Virus record (IMG/VR): IMGVR_UViG_3300048919_000367
Location: 1-47,390 of that record
Direction: 5' to 3' (one strand)
Source of the DNA: a virus
Length of the DNA: 47,390 nt
Shown: positions 39,430 to 46,609 of the stretch, piece by piece
Position numbering within the stretch: the stretch's first letter is position 1
Layout of the letters: each line of letters opens with the position of its first letter
Program-made: the position numbers and the translations under genes
Notes under the pieces: model-generated
Seen by the model: the letters and a program-made list of their open reading frames with translations, nothing else
What the model was told of the DNA's origin: nothing
The model's database searches: none

Positions 39430-39505
39430 CCATATCTTCAGTCAATAGGCCGGTGATATGGCATATCAATGTTCTTGGTATGTTCTTATTTTTTCGCTGA
39501 TATGG
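39430..39505. promoter_or_regulatory. Cluster of TGATATGG repeats upstream of coiled-coil regulator
   Basis: CCATATC (39430), TGATATGG (39454), CATATCA (39462) and TGATATGG (39498) lie in the gap upstream of the minus-strand regulator gene; the middle two form a palindrome TGATATGGCATATCA. TTGACT at about 39443 on the minus strand with TTAAGA 17 nt on is a possible promoter. Repeated half-sites suggest autoregulation. The gap 39410-39590 holds no gene. Confidence 0.45.
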
Positions 39506-39590
39506 TAGGTTTTATACGCACTTTCCCCCACTATCCACAGTTCTCAATACGTTCCGTACTGAGATGATTGCGCGAATCCAGTTCGGCCGC

Positions 39591-39884
39591 TTATCGATTC
39601 CCGGCCTCAATCGCCCGTTTCAATGCCATCAAAGCTTCGAATGCAGGCCCCTGAGTCGAGCTTAATCCGACAGCTGCTGGCTTCGACATAGTTCGTCTCT
39701 TGGAGACGACGCGGCCCCACCAGCGCTTTCGTACGTCCTCCACAGTGATTTCGCAGGTTGGATTTAGGTGCCTGATTGACACTTGGTATGGATATTTTGG
39801 ATCGTAAAAAACAGCGTCATTGCCTTCTCTCGCCGCCTGGAACAGCTGTCGAACCAATTCTCTATCAAACTCATCAAATAACAT
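39591..39884 (-). CDS. Hypothetical basic protein (97 aa), start uncertain
   Basis: The C-terminal sequence (FDRELVRQLFQAAREGNDAVFYDPKYPYQVSIRHL, then EDVRKRWWGRVVSKRRTMS) looks like real coding sequence with a basic region. The start is unclear: ATG 39884 lacks a ribosome site but has AATCTTGCA directly before it; a TTG at 39944 would add 20 residues (VWLYQELIGRLKWRSEIL). The frame stays open into the amidase gene on the other strand, but that part is a shadow. Divergent from the endolysin. Confidence 0.5.
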   Translation of the reverse strand: MLFDEFDRELVRQLFQAAREGNDAVFYDPKYPYQVSIRHLNPTCEITVEDVRKRWWGRVVSKRRTMSKPAAVGLSSTQGPAFEALMALKRAIEAGNR

Positions 39885-39959
39885 TTGCAAGATTTCGCTT
39901 CGCCATTTCAGCCGACCGATCAACTCTTGATATAACCATACCAAGATTTGAGTTTTCGA

Positions 39960-40430
39960 ATGCGGCCCATCCACACAATCATTCACCACTGCACAGCAAC
40001 CCCGGAAGGCCGAGATGTTCAGGTAGATACCATCAGAGGCTGGCACAAGGCGCTCGGCTGGTCCGATATCGGATATCATTTCGTTATTCTGCTCGACGGC
40101 ACTATCGCAACCGGTCGACCAATCGAAAAAGTGGGAGCCCATGTCGGCGGTCACAATACCGGTTCCATCGGAATTTCCTACGTCGGCGGCGTTGCCAAGG
40201 ATGGCAAAACAGCCAAGGACACCAGGACCGAAGCTCAGAAAAAGGCGCTTCACAAGCTGACAGCTGACCTCGTCAAACGCTTCCCGACCATCAAAAAGAT
40301 CGCCGGACATCGTGACTTCTCTCCGGACAAAGACGGCGACGGCAAAATCACTCAGCGCGAATGGCTCAAGGCCTGTCCGTCATATTTCGCCGAGCCCGAA
40401 TATGCTTATCTTCTGAAAAAGGTGGCCTGA
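39960..40430 (+). CDS. Endolysin: N-acetylmuramoyl-L-alanine amidase with EF-hand-like loop (156 aa)
   Basis: A T7-lysozyme-type Amidase_2: IIHHCTATP (zinc ligand His10), WSDIGYHFVI (Tyr39), HVGGHNTGSIGISYVGG, AGHRDF (His117) and KACPSYF (Cys139). It cuts the bond between muramic acid and L-Ala at the end of infection. Between His117 and Cys139 lies DKDGDGKITQRE (123-134), a perfect EF-hand loop (Asp at 1, 3 and 5, Gly6, Ile8, Glu12), predicting calcium binding. There is no signal peptide, so a holin is needed. Start ATG 39960. It heads the lysis operon. Confidence 0.92.
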   Translation: MRPIHTIIHHCTATPEGRDVQVDTIRGWHKALGWSDIGYHFVILLDGTIATGRPIEKVGAHVGGHNTGSIGISYVGGVAKDGKTAKDTRTEAQKKALHKLTADLVKRFPTIKKIAGHRDFSPDKDGDGKITQREWLKACPSYFAEPEYAYLLKKVA

Positions 40431-40789
40431 TGGTCGGAAGTATAACCCGTTCCGACTTCCTCGATGTCGGCTCAGATAAGACAAGGAGAACTAAATTGGG
40501 CCGCTCGATTCCAATCAGTCCAGACAAAAACCGTTGCCAGAGTTCCATCCGCTTCTGCGAGGCACTGACCGCACGCATTCTAAAAAAGGTCGACGAGTTC
40601 GGCCTGACACCTACGGAAATCCAAGATCGATATCCTACGTTTCGAAAGGGGTACTTGGCTGAGATGAGGGCTGGCACCCTGTTTGGCGAGAAGCGTTTGA
40701 TGTCGATCTGCGAAGCCATCGGCATCTTCATATATCCAGCTTATGCCGAAACAGAACGCCAGCAAATCGCTATGCTGGAGGCAGCATGA
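40430..40789 (+). CDS. Hypothetical HTH-like protein in lysis cassette (119 aa)
   Basis: Starts at ATG 40430 overlapping the amidase stop (TGATG), or alternatively at TTG 40496, which has a strong AAGGAG 8 nt upstream and would give 97 aa. The core (RFCEALTARILKKVDEFGLTPTEIQDRYPTFRKGYLAEM, then KRLMSICEAIGI) has the spacing of an XRE-type helix-turn-helix. Its place between endolysin and holin-like genes is unusual for a regulator. The stop overlaps the next start. Confidence 0.55.
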   Translation: MVGSITRSDFLDVGSDKTRRTKLGRSIPISPDKNRCQSSIRFCEALTARILKKVDEFGLTPTEIQDRYPTFRKGYLAEMRAGTLFGEKRLMSICEAIGIFIYPAYAETERQQIAMLEAA

Positions 40790-41016
40790 CAAAGCCCGCC
40801 CTCCAACAGAAATCCCGATCCTATTCAAAAAAGATCGTCGCATGGGCCCTTGCCGGTATCTACCTGCTGGCTCTGCTCGGCCGAGACGCTGAGGTCATCT
40901 ATGCGGTCGGTACAATCTCGATCAGCCTGATCCTCATCTACATCGCCAATGGCCAGCTGGACCTGAGAGCCTTGCTGAAGACCGGCATCATCGATCTCAG
41001 AAAGAAGGGGTCATGA
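40786..41016 (+). CDS. Holin-like small membrane protein (76 aa)
   Basis: A basic N-terminus (QQKSRSYSKK) is followed by two hydrophobic segments, ~17-32 (IVAWALAGIYLLALLG) and ~38-54 (VIYAVGTISISLILIYI), and a charged tail. Size, topology and the position between endolysin and spanins fit a class II holin that permeabilises the membrane to release the amidase. ATGA overlap with both neighbours. Confidence 0.65.
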   Translation: MTKPALQQKSRSYSKKIVAWALAGIYLLALLGRDAEVIYAVGTISISLILIYIANGQLDLRALLKTGIIDLRKKGS

Positions 41017-41222
41017 TGACCGACATTTCAAGCAAATCTACAGCTGGCCTAACAATGACAGACCTCTGGGTCTTCCTTTTCCTCGCAAACCTGGCGTGGT
41101 TTCCACCTTTCAACGATGTGGCAGCAAACCTCGCCTGTCTCTACATCATGGTCGCATTCCTAATCCGCAATCGGAAACGGTGGATTACCGCTTTCAAGGA
41201 GATTTGGTCGTGTCGATCCTGA
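41013..41222 (+). CDS. Second small membrane protein, holin/antiholin candidate (69 aa)
   Basis: Two hydrophobic stretches (~17-30, LWVFLFLANLAWFP, and ~36-50, ANLACLYIMVAFLI) and a basic C-terminus (RNRKRWITAFKEIW). ATG at 41013 overlaps the previous stop; ATG 41016 is also possible. A second small membrane protein next to a holin is often an antiholin. The next gene overlaps its end by 13 bp. Confidence 0.6.
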   Translation: MMTDISSKSTAGLTMTDLWVFLFLANLAWFPPFNDVAANLACLYIMVAFLIRNRKRWITAFKEIWSCRS

Positions 41223-41572
41223 CCTACTTTAAAATTGCTGGCGTCGTTGCTATCGCCACCACCATAGGCTTAGGCTACTGGCACTACACCTCTGTTCTCA
41301 GTGATCGTCAGTCGCTAAGCGAAGCTCTTGCTGCGTCCAAGATCGCGAACGACCTGGCCATTCAGACGGCCAACAACAATGCAGCTGCTACCAAGGCCTT
41401 GGAAGCCACCTACAAGGTTCAGATCGCAGCCCTGGAAATCCTGGCTGCCGAAACAGCTGCAGCAGAAGCCTTGTCCAGATCATTTGCTGATGACCTTGCA
41501 ACTGCGGAAGATATCGAAATTCCGGATGCGCTGGCGAAGCCGTTTCTGAAGCGGTTTGGAGGCGCTCGATGA
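41210..41572 (+). CDS. Rz: Inner-membrane spanin subunit, Rz-like (120 aa)
   Basis: GTG start at 41210 with AAGGAG 8 nt upstream. One N-terminal membrane anchor (~8-25, KIAGVVAIATTIGLGYW) is followed by a long Ala-rich helical periplasmic region (NDLAIQTANNNAAATKALEATYKV, ILAAETAAAEALSRSFADDLATAEDI), the layout of i-spanins. Together with the overlapping lipoprotein gene it should fuse inner and outer membranes in the last step of lysis. Confidence 0.75.
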   Translation: MSILTYFKIAGVVAIATTIGLGYWHYTSVLSDRQSLSEALAASKIANDLAIQTANNNAAATKALEATYKVQIAALEILAAETAAAEALSRSFADDLATAEDIEIPDALAKPFLKRFGGAR

Positions 41573-41850
41573 AGGATGTTTTCGGAAAAATGGCGGCCGT
41601 GGCCGCGTTTGTCATGGTGATCGCGATCCTGACGGGATGTCAGACGACGGAGCCTAAAGTGATTACTCAGGTCCAGGTTCAGCGGATTGAGGTGCCGAGG
41701 AGCCTGCTGACGTGTTCGTCTGAGCCGGTCTACGGCAGTGTCACGGTGAGCGTGAAAGACTTGATGAAATTTGCTGATCAGTTGGCAAAAGCCGGTGCCG
41801 ATTGCAGGGCAAAGCTGGATGCGGTTAAACGGATCGTTGAGGCACAATAA
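41569..41850 (+). CDS. Rz1: Outer-membrane spanin lipoprotein, Rz1-like (93 aa)
   Basis: A lipoprotein signal peptide with lipobox LTGC (Cys24) is clear; the mature ~70 residues start QTTEPKVITQVQVQRIEVPRSLL. ATGA overlap with the Rz-like gene. The mature part is longer than the classic proline-rich Rz1, as in many non-lambda o-spanins with separate genes. It pairs with the i-spanin across the periplasm. Confidence 0.75.
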   Translation: MKDVFGKMAAVAAFVMVIAILTGCQTTEPKVITQVQVQRIEVPRSLLTCSSEPVYGSVTVSVKDLMKFADQLAKAGADCRAKLDAVKRIVEAQ

Positions 41851-41852
41851 GC

Positions 41853-41881
41853 AAAACCCCGGTTTCTAGGCCGGGGTTTTT
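41853..41881. terminator. Bidirectional rho-independent terminator
   Basis: AAAACCCCGG (41853-41862) and CCGGGGTTTT (41871-41880) form a 10-bp stem with an 8-nt loop, with T tracts on both strands. It ends the lysis operon and also serves the convergent minus-strand gene ending at 41944. Confidence 0.93.
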
Positions 41882-41930
41882 GATGGTTGCAGCAGGTTCT
41901 ATTCAATCTAAATAATTCATAATGAATAGT

Positions 41931-41958
41931 TATGCAGCTATGTCTATGCAGCTATGTC
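41931..41958. repeat. 14-bp tandem duplication at a stop codon
   Basis: TATGCAGCTATGTC occurs twice without a gap (41931-41944 and 41945-41958). The first junction contains the stop codon of the minus-strand gene, so the last four codons are repeated in the 3' untranslated sequence. It looks like a recent slippage duplication. Confidence 0.85.
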
Positions 41959-42207
41959 GCGTGGGCTGTATGTGCCAGCTACAAAATAGTTGACACCGTC
42001 GAGATCGAAGCTCTCGCTGATGTAGTTCTCGGCGGTATCGTCTGCTGTGATCCGGTCGCTATCATCTGCAGCGACGACGTACAGATGATAAATGTAATCT
42101 TCGTCCGACGCCGTCACCGAGATTTTCCCGTATCCAAAATCAACGACTGCATCTACGTCTAAGTTTCCACCAAGTTTTCTGACTGCTTCGCGAGCGATAT
42201 ATTCCAT
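41944..42207 (-). CDS. Hypothetical acidic protein (87 aa)
   Basis: No family is recognised. It begins with a helix (EYIAREAVRKLGGNL) and continues with beta strands (DFGYGKISVTASDEDYIYHLYVV), the layout of small DUF-type phage proteins. AAGGAAAAG-type ribosome site precedes the ATG. The upstream gap holds a dense set of operator-like elements, so it may be an early or repressor-controlled gene. Confidence 0.6.
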   Translation of the reverse strand: MEYIAREAVRKLGGNLDVDAVVDFGYGKISVTASDEDYIYHLYVVAADDSDRITADDTAENYISESFDLDGVNYFVAGTYSPRDIAA

Positions 42208-42288
42208 TTCTCTTTTCCTTCTTGAATGTTACCCGGCCCCTATTTTGTTTGCCGGTCATCAGCTCGATTGCTGATAAATAAATGATTT

Positions 42289-42387
42289 GCCGTCGGCGGA
42301 AATTACACAAGGAATATTACGTTGACAAAACAGACACTTAGGTGATGCCTAATGTTGTCAACGAATTTTCCTGGCAAAATTACACAA
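42289..42387 (-). promoter_or_regulatory. Symmetric operator/promoter region
   Basis: GCCGTCGGCGGAAATT plus ACACAAG (42289-42311) and GGCAAAATTACACAAG (about 42373-42388) flank a nested inverted repeat: CGTTGACA (42320-42327) with TGTCAACG (42356-42363), and TTAGG with CCTAA around 42346. On the minus strand TTGTCA and TAATTT are 17 bp apart, a possible promoter for the gene starting at 42207, overlapped by the operator-like element. Confidence 0.6.
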
Positions 42388-42411
42388 GATTTACGCCGAT
42401 GGAGATTTGGT

Positions 42412-42783
42412 TTAGTGATGCTCGCCTTGCATCACTGGAGCCTGGAAAAGTCGCAGTGTCCTGACCGGCGTCACGCCCGGCTTTCCGACTTCATGATCAA
42501 GATAAAGGTCGATCTCGATGACCTGGTTGAAATCCGGCGATGCTACATCGAGAATCTGATCGCAGCGCTTGTAGTAAATATGGCTTTCTTCAATTCTGAA
42601 TGGACCGTCTTTTTCAAGACGCGTACGCCCGGTGTGCGTTTTGTCGTATGCATCTTTAATCTGCAGGTCGCTGTAGCCGGGTGCGAAAGGCATCACATCG
42701 GAGCCTCGGATGACGGCGGCAACGCGGTCCTTTTGGCATGAAAGCTCGGCGAGATTTTTGAAGAATGTGTTGTCCAATGGCAT
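42412..42783 (-). CDS. Hypothetical protein (123 aa)
   Basis: No family is recognised. A helical N-terminus (TFFKNLAELSCQKDR) is followed by a beta-rich part (FRIEESHIYYKRCDQIL, VIEIDLYLDHE). Alone in its interval, with control sequences on both sides; ribosome site weak. It may be a moron or early gene. Confidence 0.55.
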   Translation of the reverse strand: MPLDNTFFKNLAELSCQKDRVAAVIRGSDVMPFAPGYSDLQIKDAYDKTHTGRTRLEKDGPFRIEESHIYYKRCDQILDVASPDFNQVIEIDLYLDHEVGKPGVTPVRTLRLFQAPVMQGEHH

Positions 42784-42892
42784 AGTGCACCTGCTTTTTT
42801 TAACGTTATTGGTGCTTCTTTATGAAACGCACTGAATCTCGATTTACAAGAGTACAAAATTTCGCAGCCTGCATTTTTTCGATAAGCCATTG

Positions 42893-42916
42893 AAAAAGGC
42901 CCCGTTTCCGGAGCCT
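42893..42916 (-). terminator. Rho-independent terminator of the regulator operon
   Basis: On the minus strand AGGCTCCG-GAAA-CGGGGCCT (one G-U pair) is followed by TTTTT. It lies 8 bp after the stop of the gene ending at 42924 and ends the two-gene operon 43882-42924. Confidence 0.85.
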
Positions 42917-42923
42917 CTCGCCA

Positions 42924-43262
42924 TCATTTTAATGCTGATGGCCTCTTGAAGGCTGGCCGTGGTGGTGGCCCTCGCCTCAGCTCCGGAGCCTTGGCGACTT
43001 GAAGAGGTATCGGTTCAGCAGGGGCAGAGATGCTATTCAACTCTTGTCTGGATTCTTCAATCGTTGCCGCTGCCTGTTTACTGATTGGTCCGGTGCTGCC
43101 TCGCTCGCGTCGGACAAAAGCACCATCATTAAGAATCTTGATTTTCCCGGATGCCAAAGTCTTCTCCATTGCCCGGTTCAGAGACTTTAGAAATCTCTGA
43201 TGCTCTGGACTTGAAATGCTGGCGAATGTGGTGGTGCCAGTCATCGGAATTATCTTTTTCAT
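42924..43262 (-). CDS. Hypothetical protein coupled to HTH regulator (112 aa)
   Basis: The start MKKIIPM at 43262 overlaps the stop of the HTH gene (ATGA). The N-terminal 50 residues are helical and basic (PEHQRFLKSLNRAMEKTLASGK, DGAFVRRER), the C-terminal half is disordered and Pro-rich (RRGPPPRPAFKRPSALK). No family is recognised. By coupling it may modulate the repressor. Confidence 0.6.
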   Translation of the reverse strand: MKKIIPMTGTTTFASISSPEHQRFLKSLNRAMEKTLASGKIKILNDGAFVRRERGSTGPISKQAAATIEESRQELNSISAPAEPIPLQVAKAPELRRGPPPRPAFKRPSALK

Positions 43263-43882
43263 GCCGCAATTCCTACCCACGGCCAGTCGCTGTCGTAGCC
43301 TCTCCTGATCGCGCCATCGATCTGGTCAAGGTTGCATTCATAAAGTTTCTTGAGCGCGCGGTTGCCTACCTCCATGATTTTGGAAACGACTGCGTACTCA
43401 TCGCCACCAGTCCATTGAGCAATCTCCCTCAGGGTCAGGTGACCAGATGCGATTATCTTGCGCAACTTTGACCGGTGGCGTTGCTCTTCAGACATTTGAA
43501 CAGGACGGCCATCCCTACGCACGACCGTGTATCCTCGCAGGTCGGCGATGTAGGCTGCATGTGCGACACTTTTGAACGTCCCGATGATCTCCTCGCCATC
43601 GAGGACGTCATAAATCTGGTCAGCGTCAATGATCGAGCCCTGACAAAGCGTGGCTCCAATCGCCAGTTCCATGAGCGTCTCGGCCGAGATCACGCGAGGA
43701 TCGCTGGCAGAGCACCATGCATCAATCGTCCGACGAGACACTTCCATATAATCGGCAGCTTCATCGCGACGCTCTGCCCGGCTGCCGAAATGGCTTATTA
43801 GCTGCGCAGTCCAAAGCTCGATGCCGCGCTTCGTGAAAGAAGGCTTTTCAGCCTTAACTGTAAATGATCTATATCTTCCCAT
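43259..43882 (-). CDS. HTH transcriptional regulator, repressor candidate (207 aa)
   Basis: Residues ~36-60 (AERRDEAADYMEVSRRTIDAWCSASDP) form a Cro/CI-like helix-turn-helix. The middle (YDVLDGEEIIGTFKSVAHAAYIADLRGY) is a small alpha/beta segment. Residues ~140-170 (LRKIIASGHLTLREIAQWTGGDEYAVVSKIM) form a second helix-turn-helix. It lies on the minus strand next to a 217-bp control region with two operator-like elements and faces a plus-strand gene, as a lysogeny switch would. No peptidase domain of the LexA type is seen, so induction would not be by self-cleavage. Repressor role inferred. Confidence 0.65.
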   Translation of the reverse strand: MGRYRSFTVKAEKPSFTKRGIELWTAQLISHFGSRAERRDEAADYMEVSRRTIDAWCSASDPRVISAETLMELAIGATLCQGSIIDADQIYDVLDGEEIIGTFKSVAHAAYIADLRGYTVVRRDGRPVQMSEEQRHRSKLRKIIASGHLTLREIAQWTGGDEYAVVSKIMEVGNRALKKLYECNLDQIDGAIRRGYDSDWPWVGIAA

Positions 43883-44099
43883 GTTATTTCTCCCTGCCGA
43901 AAAGTCTCGGCAAGGAAATCGTGAGTTCTATTTTTCGTCGGCGCAAATCGGCTGTGTAACCATTTAGTTGACACGGTGAGATATTACTCGGCTCGTCATC
44001 GAAATATTATTTTTGTTTGTGTAATTTCATCCGGCGGCTTGTGAAATGCTACGCCAGCCCAAACGATTCCTTCATCTTCATAAAAAGGGAGTGAAGGAA
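43883..44099. promoter_or_regulatory. Divergent control region with operator-like elements
   Basis: Between the HTH gene and the plus-strand gene at 44100 lie TATTTTTCGTCGGCGC (43929-43944), GGCTGTGTAACC (43950), TTGACA (43971) and TTTGTGTAATTT followed by CATCCGGCGGC (44016-44038). These match the dispersed element seen elsewhere in the prophage. The arrangement suits a genetic switch. No gene is seen in the gap. Confidence 0.6.
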
Positions 44100-44651
44100 A
44101 TGTTTGCATTTATTAGAGCTATCATAATGATGATGGCCGCCGCTGGTAAAAACGGCATCTCGGCATTGTGGAATTTCGGCGATGCCGCCTGGCGTACCGC
44201 CTGCTCGTTTATTCCATTTGGTGGTGGTTCCGGAACAGTAATGCCACCAAAGAAATTGGATTTACCCGACATCAACGAGGCTCACGAAGTCAAAGACGCA
44301 GCTCAGGATCAGCAAATTGCTGCTGACCTAATGCTATCGTCACCTGCCCGTGTCGTGCAGGCTTGGGCACGTGCCAGCAAGTCTGAGCGGGACACAATCC
44401 CGTTGACGAAGCTCTCGACAGACCAGATCGATTGGCTTGAGGTCCGTCTGTCAGATGATCAGATCAAAATCCTGGCTGCGGAAAAATCTGAATTTAAAAT
44501 CGAGGCAGCCCTGAATGGGCAAGAAGGTGCCGTTTTTGGAGTGCCGAGCGTGCCAACTGTACGAAAAAAATCCGGCCCAAATTTATCGGACCGGATTGCG
44601 GAATTCAGAATGAATGGGATCGAAAGACCGCCTGTTTACGCTCTTAATTGA
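44100..44651 (+). CDS. Hypothetical protein with N-terminal hydrophobic segment (183 aa)
   Basis: ATG 44100 has AAGGAA directly upstream. Residues 2-20 (FAFIRAIIMMMAAAGKNG) are hydrophobic and may be a membrane anchor. The rest is soluble and helical (EVKDAAQDQQIAADLMLSS, DQIDWLEVRLSDDQIKILAAEKSEF). No family is recognised. It is the only rightward gene opposite the repressor candidate, so it may be a lytic regulator or an exclusion protein. Its stop overlaps the convergent gene by 8 bp. Confidence 0.6.
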   Translation: MFAFIRAIIMMMAAAGKNGISALWNFGDAAWRTACSFIPFGGGSGTVMPPKKLDLPDINEAHEVKDAAQDQQIAADLMLSSPARVVQAWARASKSERDTIPLTKLSTDQIDWLEVRLSDDQIKILAAEKSEFKIEAALNGQEGAVFGVPSVPTVRKKSGPNLSDRIAEFRMNGIERPPVYALN

Positions 44652-45018
44652 GCCGACGGCGTACGGAATTGCGGAAACCCTGAGACCTGGCAGCTTCTCT
44701 GATCTGCCGGGTCATCTGCACCAGAGGCAAAAGGCGTTCGATTTCGTCGGCGTATTCATCTGGTGGAACGAATTCCTTCATGTAGCTGGCAAATTCAGAC
44801 CAGACCAACTCAACGTCTTCTTCACGCTGATGGTCTTCAGCAGTCATTCGGAAGTCGTCCTGAGCCCGCTCTTCAGCGATCAGATCGTAAATGTATTCGT
44901 CGTGGAGATCGGACAGGCACTTGTAGCCAGTGTGTGACATTACCTTGTCAATCGACATCCCGTTTTCGCGCCAATGAAACAGGGCGATGGCCGGGCTCAT
45001 CATTTGCTGACGGATCAT
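44644..45018 (-). CDS. Hypothetical acidic protein (124 aa)
   Basis: No family is recognised. Helical and acidic (DLHDEYIYDLIAEERAQDDF, DEYADEIERLLPLVQMTRQIREAARSQ) with a basic C-terminal tail (RRRLN). Its ATG overlaps the stop of the coiled-coil gene upstream (45015-45018), so both are coexpressed. Convergent with the gene ending at 44651 with 8 bp overlap. Confidence 0.6.
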   Translation of the reverse strand: MIRQQMMSPAIALFHWRENGMSIDKVMSHTGYKCLSDLHDEYIYDLIAEERAQDDFRMTAEDHQREEDVELVWSEFASYMKEFVPPDEYADEIERLLPLVQMTRQIREAARSQGFRNSVRRRLN

Positions 45019-45332
45019 GCTGCCACCTTTTTCATGCGCTCGATCACACCGCGACGTTGCTCTGAAACTTGCCGCAAGCGGTTGTTTTCGGCCTTCAGTT
45101 TCTCGTTTTCTTGGATCAGGCGCTTAGCATAATCGGCCCATTCGTGAGCTGCAGAAACAGCATCATTGAGCTGATGGGCCAAAACGTTCGAAGCGTACTC
45201 TTCACGATTTGCACGTGCCTGAGCCAGGCCGTCCATCGTTGCGTTGACAGCACCGGCTGCCAGAACCGAAAAAATTGCACCGGTTTGACCGGCTACGGCT
45301 GCGGCAGGGCATCCTACGGGACGATGGGCCAT
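45015..45332 (-). CDS. Hypothetical coiled-coil protein (105 aa)
   Basis: An N-terminal hydrophobic Ala/Gly stretch (AAAVAGQTGAIFSVLAAGAV) may insert in a membrane or pack as a helix. Residues ~48-98 form a coiled coil (NVLAHQLNDAVSAAHEWADY, LIQENEKLKAENNRLRQVSEQR). AGGAGATATCGAG precedes the ATG. No family is recognised. Confidence 0.6.
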   Translation of the reverse strand: MAHRPVGCPAAAVAGQTGAIFSVLAAGAVNATMDGLAQARANREEYASNVLAHQLNDAVSAAHEWADYAKRLIQENEKLKAENNRLRQVSEQRRGVIERMKKVAA

Positions 45333-45454
45333 CTCGATATCTCCTGGTTCAAATCTCTTGAGGACAACTTGCGGTACCAGTCGTTAACGAGAGTCGCTTG
45401 TCAACATTCAAATTTTACGGATCAGCGAAAAAAGGTACCGTATCAATGGGTTAT

Positions 45455-45500
45455 GTAACAAATCGGGGGCAAAATCGTAAATTTGCCCCTGAATTGTTAC
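45455..45500 (-). terminator. Nested hairpin, terminator-like
   Basis: GTAACAA/TTGTTAC (45455-45461 and 45494-45500) encloses GGGGCAAA/TTTGCCCC (45466-45473 and 45482-45489). It lies just 3' of the minus-strand gene ending at 45504. A T-rich tract follows on the minus strand at about 45437. The gap 45333-45503 holds no gene. Confidence 0.6.
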
Positions 45501-45503
45501 GTT

Positions 45504-45797
45504 TTAACGATAAGGCTTTCCTACAATCCAACGGTTGTTGCCCTTGCTGCCACATTTCCGGCACCTCAGTTTGGGTGCCAACGCGACGATCACTGCGTTT
45601 GGAAACTTGGCCTCCAGCCAGTCTCGGTCGATCCACCCTTCGCGTTCGCATCTGGAACACCGGCCTCCAATAAGAGCCCAGCCAGACAGATTTTCGAACC
45701 GGGTGGCGATATCGTATAGATCAGCAGTTTCCTTCGGCCGCTCAGTGTATGGAGGGTCCGGCTGACGTGTGAGATCGATACCTTTTCTGTGTCGCAT
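45504..45797 (-). CDS. Zinc-ribbon hypothetical protein (97 aa)
   Basis: Two CxxC pairs, Cys47/Cys50 (GGRCSRCERE) and Cys79/Cys82 (KLRCRKCGSKGNNRW), form a classical zinc ribbon spaced by about 28 residues. The N-terminus is basic. Such small ribbons occur in phage DNA-binding or transcription-associated proteins, but no specific family is recognised. A single gene ended by the nested hairpin. Confidence 0.65.
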   Translation of the reverse strand: MRHRKGIDLTRQPDPPYTERPKETADLYDIATRFENLSGWALIGGRCSRCEREGWIDRDWLEAKFPNAVIVALAPKLRCRKCGSKGNNRWIVGKPYR

Positions 45798-45829
45798 AGT
45801 TCATGTTTTGTTCTGCAATGGAAATAGAG

Positions 45830-46018
45830 TCAAGGTCGGAGAAACATTTGGTTCAGTCGACGCACGCACTCGTCCTGCGGTACCTCTTCGTCGATCCATC
45901 GCTCAAGCTCAGCAATGTTGTCAGGATGCATTTCGCGACCAGAAATCGCGTTGTTAGCGGTCATTTGCCGGACACGATACTTCTTCGCTTCTTTCGAATA
46001 GTCTCGAAAACTATACAT
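45830..46018 (-). CDS. Small hypothetical protein (62 aa)
   Basis: Start MYSFRDYSKEAK at 46018, whose ATG overlaps the stop of the preceding gene (TAATG). Basic N-terminus, helical acidic C-terminal half (HPDNIAELERWIDEEVPQDECVRRL). No family is recognised. Size and position near the right end would suit an excisionase-like or regulatory protein, without motif support. Confidence 0.55.
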   Translation of the reverse strand: MYSFRDYSKEAKKYRVRQMTANNAISGREMHPDNIAELERWIDEEVPQDECVRRLNQMFLRP

Positions 46019-46500
46019 TAAGGCTTCCATCCGTATCGCTCAGGATATCGGTCGACCTTGGCTTCAGTGATAGAACCGTCCATCTTGTCGGCCGTGTCCA
46101 CATATAGAGCCCGAGCGGTTTCGAGGTCATTCCAGAATTCATATTCTTCCGTCAACATGCCACGGACAAAAGCCGACTGATCGTCATCAGACATCGACAG
46201 ATATCGCTCATATTCGTCGATGCGGTCGTGATCAAAATCGACCGGCAGGTATTTAAGCCTGAGCCGATCTTTCGCGGCATCGCTGCGGATATCCGAAATT
46301 TTCCGACGTTTCCAGTCGGCAACTTCGTGCACGGACATTTCGCCATGTGCGATTTTACGGACGATCTCCAAAGTATCTGTGTCTGAGTCAGGTAGACCTG
46401 CCAGCCGCGTGTTTGAAACTACAAAATTGACGATCTGCTCAGGCGACATACCGATATCGGCCAGTAAATCGTCGGGAATTCGCGTCGTATTGTCCGTCAT
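46018..46500 (-). CDS. Hypothetical acidic helical protein (160 aa)
   Basis: Start MTDNTTR at 46500 with GGAG 11 nt upstream (GTG at 46512 is an alternative). The context GTTGACATGACGGACA is identical to that of the gene at 9534. The protein is acidic and all helical (LLADIGMSPEQIVNFVVSN, EIVRKIAHGEMSVHEVADWKRRKISD). The second stretch could be a degenerate helix-turn-helix. Coupled to the next gene by TAATG. Confidence 0.6.
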   Translation of the reverse strand: MTDNTTRIPDDLLADIGMSPEQIVNFVVSNTRLAGLPDSDTDTLEIVRKIAHGEMSVHEVADWKRRKISDIRSDAAKDRLRLKYLPVDFDHDRIDEYERYLSMSDDDQSAFVRGMLTEEYEFWNDLETARALYVDTADKMDGSITEAKVDRYPERYGWKP

Positions 46501-46559
46501 GTCAACACTCACTCCGACTTCGTCTCACCTGGTCCAGTCAACGAAAAATGCAGTCTAGC

Positions 46560-46609
46560 GCAACCTAAAAAACTTTAAAATAGGTTGTTTTGGCAGTGAG
46601 TTAGGTTGC
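46560..46609. promoter_or_regulatory. AGGTTG repeats in right control region
   Basis: GCAACCT (46560-46566), AGGTTG (46582-46587) and AGGTTGC (46603-46609) make three related sites, one inverted, in the AT-rich gap upstream of the gene at 46500. Likely operator or promoter elements. The stretch 46513-46757 holds no gene. Confidence 0.45.

Noticed and set aside
39531-39545. Possible DnaA box (CTATCCACA)
   Set aside because: Single imperfect site far from the iterons; not enough to call a second origin.
39945-40310. N-terminal part of a 239-codon minus-strand frame running through the amidase gene
   Set aside because: It overlaps the well-supported endolysin on the other strand; only the part left of about 39944 looks like coding sequence.
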